This document shows, one piece after another, positions 55,840 through 64,000 of a DNA stretch of 64,000 nt. The notes under the pieces were generated by a model, which worked only from the letters and a program-made list of their open reading frames with translations, did not search any database and had not been told where the DNA came from. Numbering within the stretch: position 1 is the first letter of the stretch; the number at the start of each line of letters is the position of its first letter. The stretch is from Azohydromonas caseinilytica (lineage in GTDB: Bacteria > Pseudomonadota > Gammaproteobacteria > Burkholderiales > Burkholderiaceae_C). Location: positions 1-64,000 of the forward strand of contig NZ_JABBFW010000015.1 in the NCBI RefSeq assembly GCF_012927045.1. Reading direction: 5' to 3'. A program made the position numbers and the translations under genes.

Positions 55840-57007
55840 GCCGCCGGCACGCATCGGGCTGGCGCTGGCCGGCGGCGGGCCGGTCGGCGCGGTCCACGAG
55901 GTCGCCGCGCTGTGCGCGTTGCAGGACGGGCTCGCGGGCATCGACTTCGCCGCGCTGGACGTGTACGTGGGCGTCAGCGCGGGCGCCTTCGTCGCGTCGC
56001 TGCTGGCCAACGGCATCACGCCGCAGCAGTTGCGCCGGATCTTGGTCGAGGCCGATTCGGCCGAGCACCCCATCGACCCCAACGTCTTCCTGTCGCCGGC
56101 CGTGGACGAGCTGGCGCAGCGTGCCGCCATGCTCCCGGGCGTGCTGCTGGAGGCGGTGCAGCGCTGCCTGCACGGGCCCTGGGCCAGCCGCCTGGAGCTG
56201 CTGGCGGGCCTGGGGCGGCTGCTGCCGAGCGGATTGTTCAGCGGCGACAAGCTGGCCCGCTTCCTGGAGCAGGCCTTCGCCGCCGAGGGCCGCAGCAACG
56301 ACTTCCGCCGGTTGCGCACGAAACTGCGCCTGGTGGCCACCGACCTCGACAGCGGCGAGGCCGTGGTGTTCGGCTCGCCCGGCCATGACGATGTGCCGAT
56401 CTCGCGGGCCGTGCAGGCCAGCTCGGCGCTGCCCGGGCTGTACCCGCCGGTGCGCATCAACGGGCGCGACCATGTCGATGGCGTGCTGCGCAAGACCATG
56501 CATGCCTCGGTGGCGCTGCGCGAGGGCGCGCGGCTGCTGTTCTGCATCAACCCCATCGTGCCCTTCGATGCGCAGCTGGCCGCGCGCCGCGGCCATCCCT
56601 GGCGCGGCCGGCTGGTCAATGGCGGGCTGCCCACCGTGCTGTCGCAGGCCTTCCGCACGCTGATCCACTCGCGCATGCAGGTGGGCATGGCGGGCTACCC
56701 CGGCACCTACCGGGGCGCGCGCGTGCTGCTGTTCGAGCCGCCGCGCGACGACCCGCACCTGCTGTTCACCAACGTCTTCAACGAGGCGACGCGCCGCCGG
56801 GTGTTCGAGCAGACCTACCGCTGGACGCTGCGCGACCTGGCGGCGCGGCGTCGCGAGCTCACGCCCTGGCTCGCGCCCTACGGCATCTCCATCCGTGCCA
56901 CGAGGCGGCCGGCCGCCGCGGCGCCGAACGGGCCCGCCGGCATGGACGTGGCGCAGCGGCTTGGCGGCACGCTCGACCGGCTGGAGCGCTGGATCGGACC
57001 GCGATGA
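55805..57007 (+). CDS. patatin-like phospholipase/lipid hydrolase
   Basis: The 400-residue protein has the patatin fold: oxyanion Gly-rich loop LALAGGGPVGAVHEVAAL, nucleophile Ser in VGVSAGAFVASLLANG (GxSxG) and the catalytic Asp in HVDGVLRK. It could hydrolyse acyl esters of phospholipids or storage lipids, releasing fatty acids for the ligase in the same operon. The start is GTG at 55805, inside the 3' end of the phasin gene. Its stop overlaps the ATG of the wax ester synthase gene (ATGA). Some PHA depolymerases use a related fold, so a polyester substrate is also possible. Confidence 0.88.
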   Translation: MSSVSSARSVRKPPARIGLALAGGGPVGAVHEVAALCALQDGLAGIDFAALDVYVGVSAGAFVASLLANGITPQQLRRILVEADSAEHPIDPNVFLSPAVDELAQRAAMLPGVLLEAVQRCLHGPWASRLELLAGLGRLLPSGLFSGDKLARFLEQAFAAEGRSNDFRRLRTKLRLVATDLDSGEAVVFGSPGHDDVPISRAVQASSALPGLYPPVRINGRDHVDGVLRKTMHASVALREGARLLFCINPIVPFDAQLAARRGHPWRGRLVNGGLPTVLSQAFRTLIHSRMQVGMAGYPGTYRGARVLLFEPPRDDPHLLFTNVFNEATRRRVFEQTYRWTLRDLAARRRELTPWLAPYGISIRATRRPAAAAPNGPAGMDVAQRLGGTLDRLERWIGPR

Positions 57008-58368
57008 ACGCCGCCACCCGCCGTGCCCGGATGTCCGGCGTGGACACGGCCTGGCTGCGCATGGAACGGCCCACCAACCCGATGATGATCACGGGGGTGC
57101 TGGTGCTCAAAGCACGCCTGGACCCGGCGCGCCTGAAGCGGCTGCTGCGCGTGCGGCTGCTGGCCTTCGAGCGCTTCCGCCAGCGCCCCGTCGGGGATGC
57201 GGGCGACTACTGGTGGGAGGACGACCCGGATTTCGACCTGGAGCGCCACGTGCACCGCGTGGCGCTGCCGCGGCCCGGCGGCAAGCCGGAGCTGCAGGAC
57301 CTGGTGAGCGACCTGGCCAGCACGCCGCTCGACGCCGGCCGGCCGATGTGGCAGCTCCATCTCGTGGAGGGCTACCGGCGCACCCGCAGCGCGCTGGTGC
57401 TGCGCGTGCACCACTGCTATGCCGACGGCGCGGCGCTCATGCAGGTGCTGCTGGCGCTCGCCGCGGCCGGCCCGAAGGCGCCGACGCGCGGCCAGGCAAG
57501 CGCCGAGCCGCCGGGCTGGCTGCCGTGGCTGGGCGAGCTCACCCGCGCCAGCACCGGGCTGTTCTTCGAGCTGCTGCAGCATCCGGGCAAGCTCATCGGT
57601 TACGCGCAGGCCGGCGCGGCCGCCATGGAGGAGAGCGTGCGGCTGCTGGCCATGGCGCCGGAGCCGCGCACGCGGCTGCGCGGCAAGCTCGGGCTGTCCA
57701 AGCGCGTGGCCTGGTGCGAGCCGCTGCCGCTGGACGCCGTGAAGGCCGTGGGCCGGGCGCTGGAGTGCACGCTCAACGACGTGCTGCTGGCCGCGGCCGC
57801 GGGCGCGCTGCGGGCCTACCTCGTCGCGCACCACGACCGCGTGCAGGGGCTGGAGATCCGCGTGGTGGTGCCGGTCAACCTGCGCGCGGCCCAGGCTGCG
57901 GAGCCCCTGGGCAACGAGTTCGGCCTGGTGTTCCTCACGCTGCCGGTGGGTGTGGCCGACCCGGTGCAGCGCGTGCGCGCGGTGCACGCGCACATGCAGG
58001 CGCTGCGCCACTCGTCGCAGCCGCTGTTCACGCTGGGCCTGCTCGACGTCGCCGGCCAGTCGCCGCGGCTGCTGCAGGAGCAGCTGGTGCAGCTGCTGGG
58101 CTCGCATGCCACGGCGGTGATGACCAACGTCCCCGGACCGCGGCGGCGCCTGCGCCTGGCCGGGGTCGAGATCGAGCAGCCGATGTTCTGGGTGCCGCAG
58201 GCGGGCGACATCGCCCTGGGCGCGAGCATCCTTTCGTACGCCGGCCAGGTGCAGTTCGGCCTGATGGCCGACGCGGGCACGGTGCGCGACCCGGAGCGCA
58301 TCGCGGCCTACTTTGCCGGGGAGATCGGCCGGTTGCAGGAGGCCGCGGCATGGACAGGATCTGGCTAG
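57004..58368 (+). CDS. wax ester synthase/diacylglycerol acyltransferase (WS/DGAT)
   Basis: The 454-residue acyltransferase esterifies fatty alcohols (wax esters) or diacylglycerol (triacylglycerol) with acyl-CoA. The active-site motif HHCYADG is at residues 136-142. The PLW-type motif reads PMWQLHLVEGY (from residue 114), and the ND motif is in TLNDVLLAAAAGALRAYL. The start overlaps the lipase stop (ATGA), and the ligase gene overlaps its end by 19 bp, so expression is tightly coupled. An alternative start is the ATG at 57031. The fatty acyl reductase nearby favours wax esters as product. Confidence 0.95.
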   Translation: MNAATRRARMSGVDTAWLRMERPTNPMMITGVLVLKARLDPARLKRLLRVRLLAFERFRQRPVGDAGDYWWEDDPDFDLERHVHRVALPRPGGKPELQDLVSDLASTPLDAGRPMWQLHLVEGYRRTRSALVLRVHHCYADGAALMQVLLALAAAGPKAPTRGQASAEPPGWLPWLGELTRASTGLFFELLQHPGKLIGYAQAGAAAMEESVRLLAMAPEPRTRLRGKLGLSKRVAWCEPLPLDAVKAVGRALECTLNDVLLAAAAGALRAYLVAHHDRVQGLEIRVVVPVNLRAAQAAEPLGNEFGLVFLTLPVGVADPVQRVRAVHAHMQALRHSSQPLFTLGLLDVAGQSPRLLQEQLVQLLGSHATAVMTNVPGPRRRLRLAGVEIEQPMFWVPQAGDIALGASILSYAGQVQFGLMADAGTVRDPERIAAYFAGEIGRLQEAAAWTGSG

Positions 58369-60044
58369 AGCATTACCCGCCGGGCATCCCGGCGCAGGTG
58401 GACCTGGGCGCCTTCCAGACGCTCAAGGACCTCTTCGAGGACAGCTGCAGGCGCTTCCACGACCTGCCGGCGTTCACCAACATGGGCACGAGCCTCACTT
58501 ACGGCGAGCTGGAGCGCCTCAGTGCGCAGTTCGGCGCCTTCCTGCAAAAGCGCGCGGGCCTGGGCCCGGGCGCGCGCGTGGCCATCATGCTGCCCAACCT
58601 GCTGCAGTACCCGGTGGCCCTGTTCGGCACGCTGCGCGCCGGCCTGACGGTGGTCAACGTCAACCCGCTCTACACCGCGCGCGAGCTGCGCCACCAGCTG
58701 CACGACTCGGGCGCGCAGGCCATCGTGGTGCTGGAAAACTTCGCGCACACGCTGCAGGAGGTGCTGCCCGACACGGCGGTGCAGACCGTGATCACCACCG
58801 GCCTGGGCGACATGCTGGGCCTGCCCAAGGCGCTGCTGGTCAACTTCGTGGCCAGGCACGTGAAGCACATGGTGCCGCACTGGCACATCGAGGGCGCCTT
58901 CGATTGGAAGCAGGTGATGGAACAGGGCGCGCAGCAGCGGCTCGACGCCGTGCCCCTGCAGCGCGACGACCTCGCCTTCCTGCAGTACACGGGCGGCACC
59001 ACCGGCGTGGCCAAGGGCGCGATGCTCAGCCACGGCAACATGGTGGCCAACCTGCTGCAGACCTCGGCGTGGATCGGCGGCGTGCTGCGCGAGGGCGTCG
59101 AGATCGCGGTGACGCCGCTGCCGCTCTATCACGTGTTCTCGCTCACCGCCAACGCCCTGTTCTTCCTGAAATGGGGCGCCAACAACCACCTCATCACCAA
59201 TCCGCGCGACACCGAGGGCTTCATCAAGGAGATCAAGCACCTGCGCTTCACCGCGATCACCGGGGTGAACACGCTCTACAACGCGCTGCTCAACGCCCCG
59301 TCGATCGGCGAGGTCGATGCCGGCGCGCTCAAGCTGACCGTGGCCGGCGGCATGGCGGTGCATCGCTCGGTGGCGCAGCGCTGGCAGGAAACCATGGGCG
59401 TGCCGATCATCGAGGGCTACGGCCTGACCGAGGCCTCGCCCATCGTCTGCGCCAATCCGCTCGACGCCAAGGAGTTCTCCGGCACGGTGGGCCTGCCGCT
59501 GCCGTCCACCGACATCAGCATCCGCAGCGAGAGCGGCGAGGAGCTGGGCCTCAACGAAGTCGGCGAGCTCTGCGTGCGCGGACCGCAGGTGATGAAGGGC
59601 TACTGGAACCAGCCCGCGGAAACGGCACGCGCGCTGACCCCGGACGGCTGGCTGCACACGGGCGACATGGCGCTGGTGAACGCGCGCGGCTGCGTGCAGA
59701 TCATCGACCGCAAGAAGGACCTCATCATCGTTTCGGGCTTCAAGGTCTATCCGAACGAGGTCGAGGAGGTGGCCGCAATGCACCCGGGCGTGCTGGAAGC
59801 CGGGGCCATCGGCGTGCCCGATGCGCACTCGGGCGAGGTGGTGAAGCTGTTCGTCGTGCCCAAGGACCCGGCGCTGACCGAGGCGGCGCTGCTGGAGCAC
59901 TGCCGCCAGCACCTCACCGCGTACAAGGTGCCGCGCCAGGTGGAGCTCCGTACCGCGACGCTGCCCAAGACGCCCATCGGCAAGGTGCTGCGCCGCGCCC
60001 TGCGCGACGAGGACGCCGCCCGGCGGTCCGCGCCGACCGCTTGA
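58350..60044 (+). CDS. fadD: long-chain fatty acyl-CoA ligase
   Basis: The 564-residue AMP-forming ligase activates free fatty acids to acyl-CoA with ATP. The phosphate-binding loop is YTGGTTGVAKGAMLSH, with GYGLTEASP and GWLHTGDMALVN downstream, and the C-terminal hinge and Lys region reads DRKKDLIIVSGFKVYPNEVE and TPIGKVLRR. AGGAGG (58337-58342) supports the ATG at 58350. As last gene of the operon it supplies acyl-CoA to both the reductase and the wax ester synthase. Confidence 0.95.
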   Translation: MDRIWLEHYPPGIPAQVDLGAFQTLKDLFEDSCRRFHDLPAFTNMGTSLTYGELERLSAQFGAFLQKRAGLGPGARVAIMLPNLLQYPVALFGTLRAGLTVVNVNPLYTARELRHQLHDSGAQAIVVLENFAHTLQEVLPDTAVQTVITTGLGDMLGLPKALLVNFVARHVKHMVPHWHIEGAFDWKQVMEQGAQQRLDAVPLQRDDLAFLQYTGGTTGVAKGAMLSHGNMVANLLQTSAWIGGVLREGVEIAVTPLPLYHVFSLTANALFFLKWGANNHLITNPRDTEGFIKEIKHLRFTAITGVNTLYNALLNAPSIGEVDAGALKLTVAGGMAVHRSVAQRWQETMGVPIIEGYGLTEASPIVCANPLDAKEFSGTVGLPLPSTDISIRSESGEELGLNEVGELCVRGPQVMKGYWNQPAETARALTPDGWLHTGDMALVNARGCVQIIDRKKDLIIVSGFKVYPNEVEEVAAMHPGVLEAGAIGVPDAHSGEVVKLFVVPKDPALTEAALLEHCRQHLTAYKVPRQVELRTATLPKTPIGKVLRRALRDEDAARRSAPTA

Positions 60045-60113
60045 CGAAACGCAAGCCGGGCCGGGGCATCCTGCCGCATCGTGCGGACAGTCCCCTGCCG
60101 GGAGGGTGCGACC

Positions 60114-61181
60114 ATGCGCTGGCTGCGAACGCTGCTCTTGCTCATCCTGCTGCCGGGCTGCGCTGCCGCCGCGCCGGACGAGCTGCACCTGTTCAACTGG
60201 AACAACTCGCTGTCGGCCGAAACGCTGCAGCGCTTCGAGGCGCGCTGCGGCTGCAAGGTCGTGCCCAGCTATTACGGCTCGATGGAAGAGGCGCTGGCCA
60301 AGCTCACCGCCGGCGCCACCGGCTTCGACGTGATCGGCCCGTCCAACTACGGCATCGTGCCGCTGGTGAAGCTGGACCTGCTGCAGCCGCTGGACAAGGC
60401 CAGGCTGCCGCACCTGGGCAACCTCGACCCGCGCTATGCCGACACGCCGGCGGACCCGGGCAACCGCTACTCGGTGCCCTACGACTTCACGGTGACGCTG
60501 CTGGGCTACAACGAGGACAGGCTCAAGGCGCTGGGCATCGACCCGGGCAGCTGGCGCGCGGTGTTCGACCCGGCGCTGCTGCAGCGCCTGAAGGGGCACG
60601 TCACGGTGCTGGACGACCCGCGCGAGGTCATCGCCGCGGCGCTGCGCTACCACGGCCACTCGGCCAACAGCCGCGACCCGCAGGCGCTGGCGCAGGTGGC
60701 GGCCACGCTGCGCGCGGCGCGGCCCTACTGGGCGGCCTTCAACAGCCAGAGCTACATCAAGGAGCTCACGGTGGGCAACATCTGGCTGGCTCTGGGCTAC
60801 TCCAACGACTTCTACCAGGCCCGCATGGACGCGCAGGCCGCGCGGCGGCCCTTCCGCGTCGGCTACGGGCTGCAGCGCGAGGGTAACGGCATGACGCTGG
60901 ACAGCTTCGTCATCCACAAGCGGGCGCCGCGCCCGGACCTGGCGCACCGCTTCATCGACTTCATGCTGGAAGGCCCCAACGCCGCGGAGATCACCAACCT
61001 GATCGGCGCGGGCAACCCCAACCGCGCCGCCCGCGAGCACATCCGCCCCGAGCTGCTGCAGGTGCCGGCCATCAACCCCGGCGCGCAGGACACGGCGCGG
61101 CTGGAGCAGCTCGACGATCTGGACGCTCCCACCCGGCGCGCCTGGAACCGGCTGTGGACCGAGCTCAAGGCCGGACAGTGA
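60114..61181 (+). CDS. polyamine-type ABC transporter substrate-binding protein (PotD/PotF-like)
   Basis: The 355-residue periplasmic binding protein has a signal peptide with a lipobox-like LLPGC near residue 15. The mature sequence ELHLFNWNNSLSAETLQRFE, CKVVPSYYGSMEEALAKL and GATGFDVIGPSNYGI matches PotD/PotF spermidine and putrescine binders, where NWxxY-type aromatics contact the ligand (here Asn replaces Tyr). GGAGGG supports the start at 60114. It heads a four-gene transporter operon. The ligand may be putrescine, spermidine or a related amine. Confidence 0.92.
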   Translation: MRWLRTLLLLILLPGCAAAAPDELHLFNWNNSLSAETLQRFEARCGCKVVPSYYGSMEEALAKLTAGATGFDVIGPSNYGIVPLVKLDLLQPLDKARLPHLGNLDPRYADTPADPGNRYSVPYDFTVTLLGYNEDRLKALGIDPGSWRAVFDPALLQRLKGHVTVLDDPREVIAAALRYHGHSANSRDPQALAQVAATLRAARPYWAAFNSQSYIKELTVGNIWLALGYSNDFYQARMDAQAARRPFRVGYGLQREGNGMTLDSFVIHKRAPRPDLAHRFIDFMLEGPNAAEITNLIGAGNPNRAAREHIRPELLQVPAINPGAQDTARLEQLDDLDAPTRRAWNRLWTELKAGQ

Positions 61182-62269
61182 GCACGACGCCCCAGGCCAT
61201 GCTGGAGCTGCACCAGGTGGCCCGGCGCTTCGGCGACGTGGCCGCGGTGGACGGGGTGAGCCTGACGGTGGGGCACCGCGAGTTCTTCACCCTGCTGGGC
61301 CCCTCGGGCTGCGGCAAGACCACGCTGCTGCGGCTGGTGGCGGGCTTCGAGGAGCCCGATGCGGGCGTGCTGCTGCTCGACGGGCGCGATCTCGCCACGG
61401 TGCCGCCCGAGCGGCGGCCGGTGCACACCGTGTTCCAGAGCTACGCCCTGTTCCCGCACATGACGGTGGCCCAGAACGTCGGCTTCGCCCTGCGCATGGC
61501 CCGGGCGTCGCCTGCGGAGAGCGGGCGACGCGTGGGGCGGGCGCTGGAGGAGGTGGGGCTGGCCGGTCTGGAGCAGCGCCGGCCGCACGAGCTCTCCGGC
61601 GGGCAGCGCCAGCGCGTGGCCATCGCCCGCGCGCTCATCGACCGGCCGCGACTGCTGCTGCTGGACGAGCCGCTGGGCGCGCTCGACGCCAAGCTGCGCG
61701 CGCAGATGAAGCTGGAGCTCATCACGCTGCAGAAGGAGGTGGACATCACCTTCGTGTACGTCACGCACGACCAGGGCGAGGCGCTGGCGCTGTCGCAGCG
61801 CATCGCCGTGATGAACCGCGGCCGCATCGAGCAGGTGGGCACGCCCGAAAGCATCTACCGCCAGCCGGCCAACCGCTTCGTGGCCGATTTCATCGGGCAG
61901 TGCAACCTGCTGGCGGCGACGGTGTCCGGCGTCCAGGGCGGGCAGCTGTGGCTGGAGGTCGAGGGCATCGGCCGGACCGCGGCCTCCTGCGCGCAGCCGG
62001 TGCACCCGGGCCAGCGCGGCACCTTCGCGCTGCGGCCCGAGGCGGTGTTGCTGGCGCCGGCCGCGGGCGCGGCGGCCGCGCGGCGCGGCCGGGTGCGCGA
62101 CCGCCTCTACGGGGGCGACGTCAGCGTCTACACCGTGGTGCTGGAGGGCGGCACGGCGCTGCGCAGCATGCAGCCCAACGCCGATCCGCAAGGCATGCCT
62201 GCGCTGGCCCCGGGCGCGACGGTGGCCCTGGGCTGGAGCGAGCGGGCCGGCCACTTCCTGCCGGAGTGA
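61178..62269 (+). CDS. polyamine-type ABC transporter ATP-binding protein (PotA/PotG-like)
   Basis: The 363-residue ABC ATPase has Walker A GPSGCGKT, the Q-loop FQSYALFPHMTV, signature LSGGQRQRVAIARAL, Walker B LLLLDEPLGALD and the H-loop VYVTHDQGEAL. A C-terminal TOBE regulatory domain follows (from about residue 270, with GTFALRPEAVLL). The start is GTG at 61178, overlapping the stop of the binding-protein gene (GTGA). It powers uptake through the two downstream permeases. Confidence 0.95.
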   Translation: MSTTPQAMLELHQVARRFGDVAAVDGVSLTVGHREFFTLLGPSGCGKTTLLRLVAGFEEPDAGVLLLDGRDLATVPPERRPVHTVFQSYALFPHMTVAQNVGFALRMARASPAESGRRVGRALEEVGLAGLEQRRPHELSGGQRQRVAIARALIDRPRLLLLDEPLGALDAKLRAQMKLELITLQKEVDITFVYVTHDQGEALALSQRIAVMNRGRIEQVGTPESIYRQPANRFVADFIGQCNLLAATVSGVQGGQLWLEVEGIGRTAASCAQPVHPGQRGTFALRPEAVLLAPAAGAAAARRGRVRDRLYGGDVSVYTVVLEGGTALRSMQPNADPQGMPALAPGATVALGWSERAGHFLPE

Positions 62270-62274
62270 GACGC

Positions 62275-63165
62275 ATGGCGCGCGCACGCGGCCGCGGGGC
62301 CTGGCCCGTCGCCTTGGCGCCGGTGCTGGTGCTGCTGGTGCTCTTCGTCGCGCCGACGCTGATCATGGTGGCGGCCGCCTTCCGCCAGCCCGGCGACTAC
62401 GGCGGCCTGCAGCCCATCGAGTGGCGCGGCGGCGCCTGGCGCGAGGCCTTCACGCTGGAGCAGCTGCGCCGCCTCTTCGACAGCGGCGTGTACCTGGCGG
62501 TGCTGGGCCGCTCCTTCGCCTACGCCACGCTCACCACGCTGCTGTGCCTGCTGCTGGGCTATCCGCTGGCCTGGGCCATCGCGCGCGCGCCCGGCGCGCG
62601 GCGCGAGGGGCTGCTGCTGCTGGTGATCCTGCCCTTCTGGTCCAACTTCTTGGTGCGCGTCTACGCCTGGATGATCCTGCTGGGCGCGCAGGGCTACCTG
62701 GCGCGCGTGGTCAACGCCGTGGCGGCGTCCTTTGGCGCCGACCCGGTGCCGCTGCTGTTCACGCCCTTCGCGGTGGTGGTGGTGCTGGTGTACGTGCACC
62801 TGCCGTTCATGGTGCTGCCGCTGTACGCCAACCTCGAAAAGCACGATCCGGCGCTGCTCGACGCCGCGCAGGACCTGGGCGCCGGCGCGTGGCAGCGCTT
62901 CCGGCACGTGAGCTGGCCGCTGTCGCTGCCCGGGGTGTGGGCCGGCACGGCGCTGGTGTTCGTGCCGGCGCTGGGCGTGTTCGCCGTGCCCGACCTGGTG
63001 GGCGGCACCTCCAGCCTGATGATCGGCAACGTCATCAAGCAGCAGTTCCTGGACAGCCGCGACTGGCCCTTCGGCTCGATGCTGTCGCTGCTGCTGACGC
63101 TGGCGGTGCTGGGGGTCACGGCGCTGGTGGTCCTGGCGGCGCGCCGGGGAGGCCGGCATGCGTAG
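62275..63165 (+). CDS. polyamine-type ABC transporter permease 1 (PotB/PotH-like)
   Basis: The 296-residue membrane protein has six hydrophobic segments. It carries the coupling EAA-type loop LLDAAQDLGAGAWQRFRHV and the typical PFWSNFLVRVYAWMILL of PotB/PotH. It pairs with the second permease, whose gene overlaps its 3' end by 8 bp. The start follows the ATPase stop by 5 bp. Confidence 0.94.
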   Translation: MARARGRGAWPVALAPVLVLLVLFVAPTLIMVAAAFRQPGDYGGLQPIEWRGGAWREAFTLEQLRRLFDSGVYLAVLGRSFAYATLTTLLCLLLGYPLAWAIARAPGARREGLLLLVILPFWSNFLVRVYAWMILLGAQGYLARVVNAVAASFGADPVPLLFTPFAVVVVLVYVHLPFMVLPLYANLEKHDPALLDAAQDLGAGAWQRFRHVSWPLSLPGVWAGTALVFVPALGVFAVPDLVGGTSSLMIGNVIKQQFLDSRDWPFGSMLSLLLTLAVLGVTALVVLAARRGGRHA

Positions 63166-63931
63166 GCCCGGCGCCGCGCTGTGGACCGTGGCCCTGGCGG
63201 CGTACGGCTTCCTGTACCTGCCGCTGCTGGTGGTGGTGGCCTACTCGTTCAACGACTCGCGCCTGAACGCCGAGTGGGTGGGCTTCACGCTGGACTGGTA
63301 CCGGCTGCTGCTGCACGACACGCAGATGCAGCTGGCGGCGCGCAACTCGCTCGTCGTGGGCGCCTGTGCCAGCCTGGCGGCCACGGTGCTGGGCACGATG
63401 GCCGGTTACGCGCTCTACCGCCTGGGCCGCATGCGGCTGCTGGCGGCGCTGGTGCTGGCGCCCATCGCCATTCCGGAGGTGCTGCAGGGCGTGAGCCTGC
63501 TGCTGTTCTTCGCACTGGTGAACCTCACGCTGGGCCTGGTGTCGGTGACGCTGGCCCATGTGGCGTTCTGCATCGGCTTCGTGGCGGTGGTGGTGCGCGC
63601 GCGGCTGCAGGGGCTGGACGAGTCGCTGGTCGAGGCCGCGCGCGACCTGGGCGCCACGCCGTGGCAGGCGTTCCGCTGCGTGACCCTGCCGTTGATGCTG
63701 CCCGGCGTGGTGGCGGGCGCGCTGATGGCGTTCACGCTCTCGCTCGACGATTTCGTCATCACCTTCTTCACCGCCGGCGCCGGCACCACCACGCTGCCGC
63801 TGCAGATCTATTCGATGGTGCGCATCGCCGTGACGCCGGAGGTCAACGCGGTGTCCACGCTGCTGATGCTGCTGACCGTGGGGCTGCTGGTGCTGGCCAG
63901 CAAGGTGGCGCCGGGGCTGCTGCGCCGCTGA
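63158..63931 (+). CDS. polyamine-type ABC transporter permease 2 (PotC/PotI-like)
   Basis: The 257-residue membrane protein has six hydrophobic segments. The opening YLPLLVVVAYSFNDSR, the EAA-type loop LVEAARDLGATPWQAFRCVT and SLDDFVITFFTAGAGTTTLP are typical of PotC/PotI. It completes the transporter. After its stop, GCCGCCGG (63935-63942) can pair with CCGGCGGC (63949-63956) but has no T tract. The last 69 bp of the window contain no gene start that I can support. Confidence 0.94.
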   Translation: MRRPGAALWTVALAAYGFLYLPLLVVVAYSFNDSRLNAEWVGFTLDWYRLLLHDTQMQLAARNSLVVGACASLAATVLGTMAGYALYRLGRMRLLAALVLAPIAIPEVLQGVSLLLFFALVNLTLGLVSVTLAHVAFCIGFVAVVVRARLQGLDESLVEAARDLGATPWQAFRCVTLPLMLPGVVAGALMAFTLSLDDFVITFFTAGAGTTTLPLQIYSMVRIAVTPEVNAVSTLLMLLTVGLLVLASKVAPGLLRR

Positions 63932-64000
63932 GGTGCCGCCGGTCCCGGCCGGCGGCCGTGGACTTGACATGGCGCAAGCGGCGGCCGGGGCGGCGGCCTA

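Overview
The window is GC-rich chromosomal DNA (about 70% G+C by eye) from a Gram-negative, aerobic to denitrifying betaproteobacterium, most likely a member of the Burkholderiales. The 5S rRNA, the codon bias, the FMN riboswitch form, the NorCBQD cluster, the phasin and the palindromic intergenic repeats all fit this. I cannot name a genus. It opens on the 3' end of an rRNA operon (5S rRNA plus terminator) and ends just after an ABC permease gene. There are two tRNA genes, no CRISPR array, no prophage and no intact insertion sequence.

Layout. 0.4-6.2 kb: a GT87-like membrane glycosyltransferase, a stand-alone pyruvate-dehydrogenase-type E1 gene divergent from an Lrp-family regulator, and an orphan membrane protein. 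6.5-9.3 kb: two near-identical secreted HAF-repeat proteins with a truncated third copy between them. 9.4-13.6 kb: two tandem class-I-amidotransferase-like hydrolases (PuuD family), a putative glycosidase lipoprotein and a DedA-rhodanese fusion. 14.0-14.2 kb: tRNA-Leu(CAG) and tRNA-Val(CAC). 14.3-20.4 kb: an alanine module (alr, AGCS symporter, dadA) with a divergent TyrR-like sigma-54 activator and three TyrR-box-like sites. 20.6-23.3 kb: a MASE4-type hybrid histidine kinase. 23.6-28.4 kb: DsbA-like protein, lipoprotein, a GH43-like gene broken by one frameshift, a membrane phosphoesterase and an alpha/beta hydrolase. 28.5-31.3 kb: a GH15 enzyme and an SDR dehydrogenase. 31.5-32.0 kb: an AT-richer orphan gene. 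32.0-37.5 kb: the nitric oxide reductase cluster (small membrane protein, norC with two haem sites, norB, norQ, norD). 37.8-40.3 kb: a DUF3750 protein and a primase-like/DnaB-like fusion protein. 40.5-42.0 kb: FMN riboswitch, ribH (type II) and ribA. 42.2-53.2 kb: a stress and energy block with two P-type ATPases, two UspA proteins, an MFS transporter, an NTF2-like protein and an alpha-glucan phosphorylase. 53.3-60.0 kb: a neutral-lipid (wax ester) block: fatty acyl reductase divergent from phasin, patatin-like lipase, wax ester synthase/DGAT and acyl-CoA ligase. 60.1-63.9 kb: a polyamine-type ABC transporter.

How the genes work together. The lipid block holds every step from free fatty acid to acyl-CoA (ligase), acyl-CoA to fatty alcohol (reductase) and ester formation (WS/DGAT), plus a granule-coat protein and a lipase, so it looks like a self-contained storage-lipid module. 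The nor cluster has the catalytic subunit, the electron-donating cytochrome and both maturation factors. The alanine module couples uptake, racemisation and D-alanine oxidation. Many neighbouring genes overlap by ATGA, GTGA or TGATG, which indicates translational coupling.

The least ordinary items are the primase-like/DnaB-like fusion, the two-haem NorC with its 42-residue neighbour, the phasin-containing wax-ester operon, the TyrR-like boxes beside dadA, the HAF array with terminator-like leader hairpins, the GH43 frameshift and a 3'-truncated CheB remnant.
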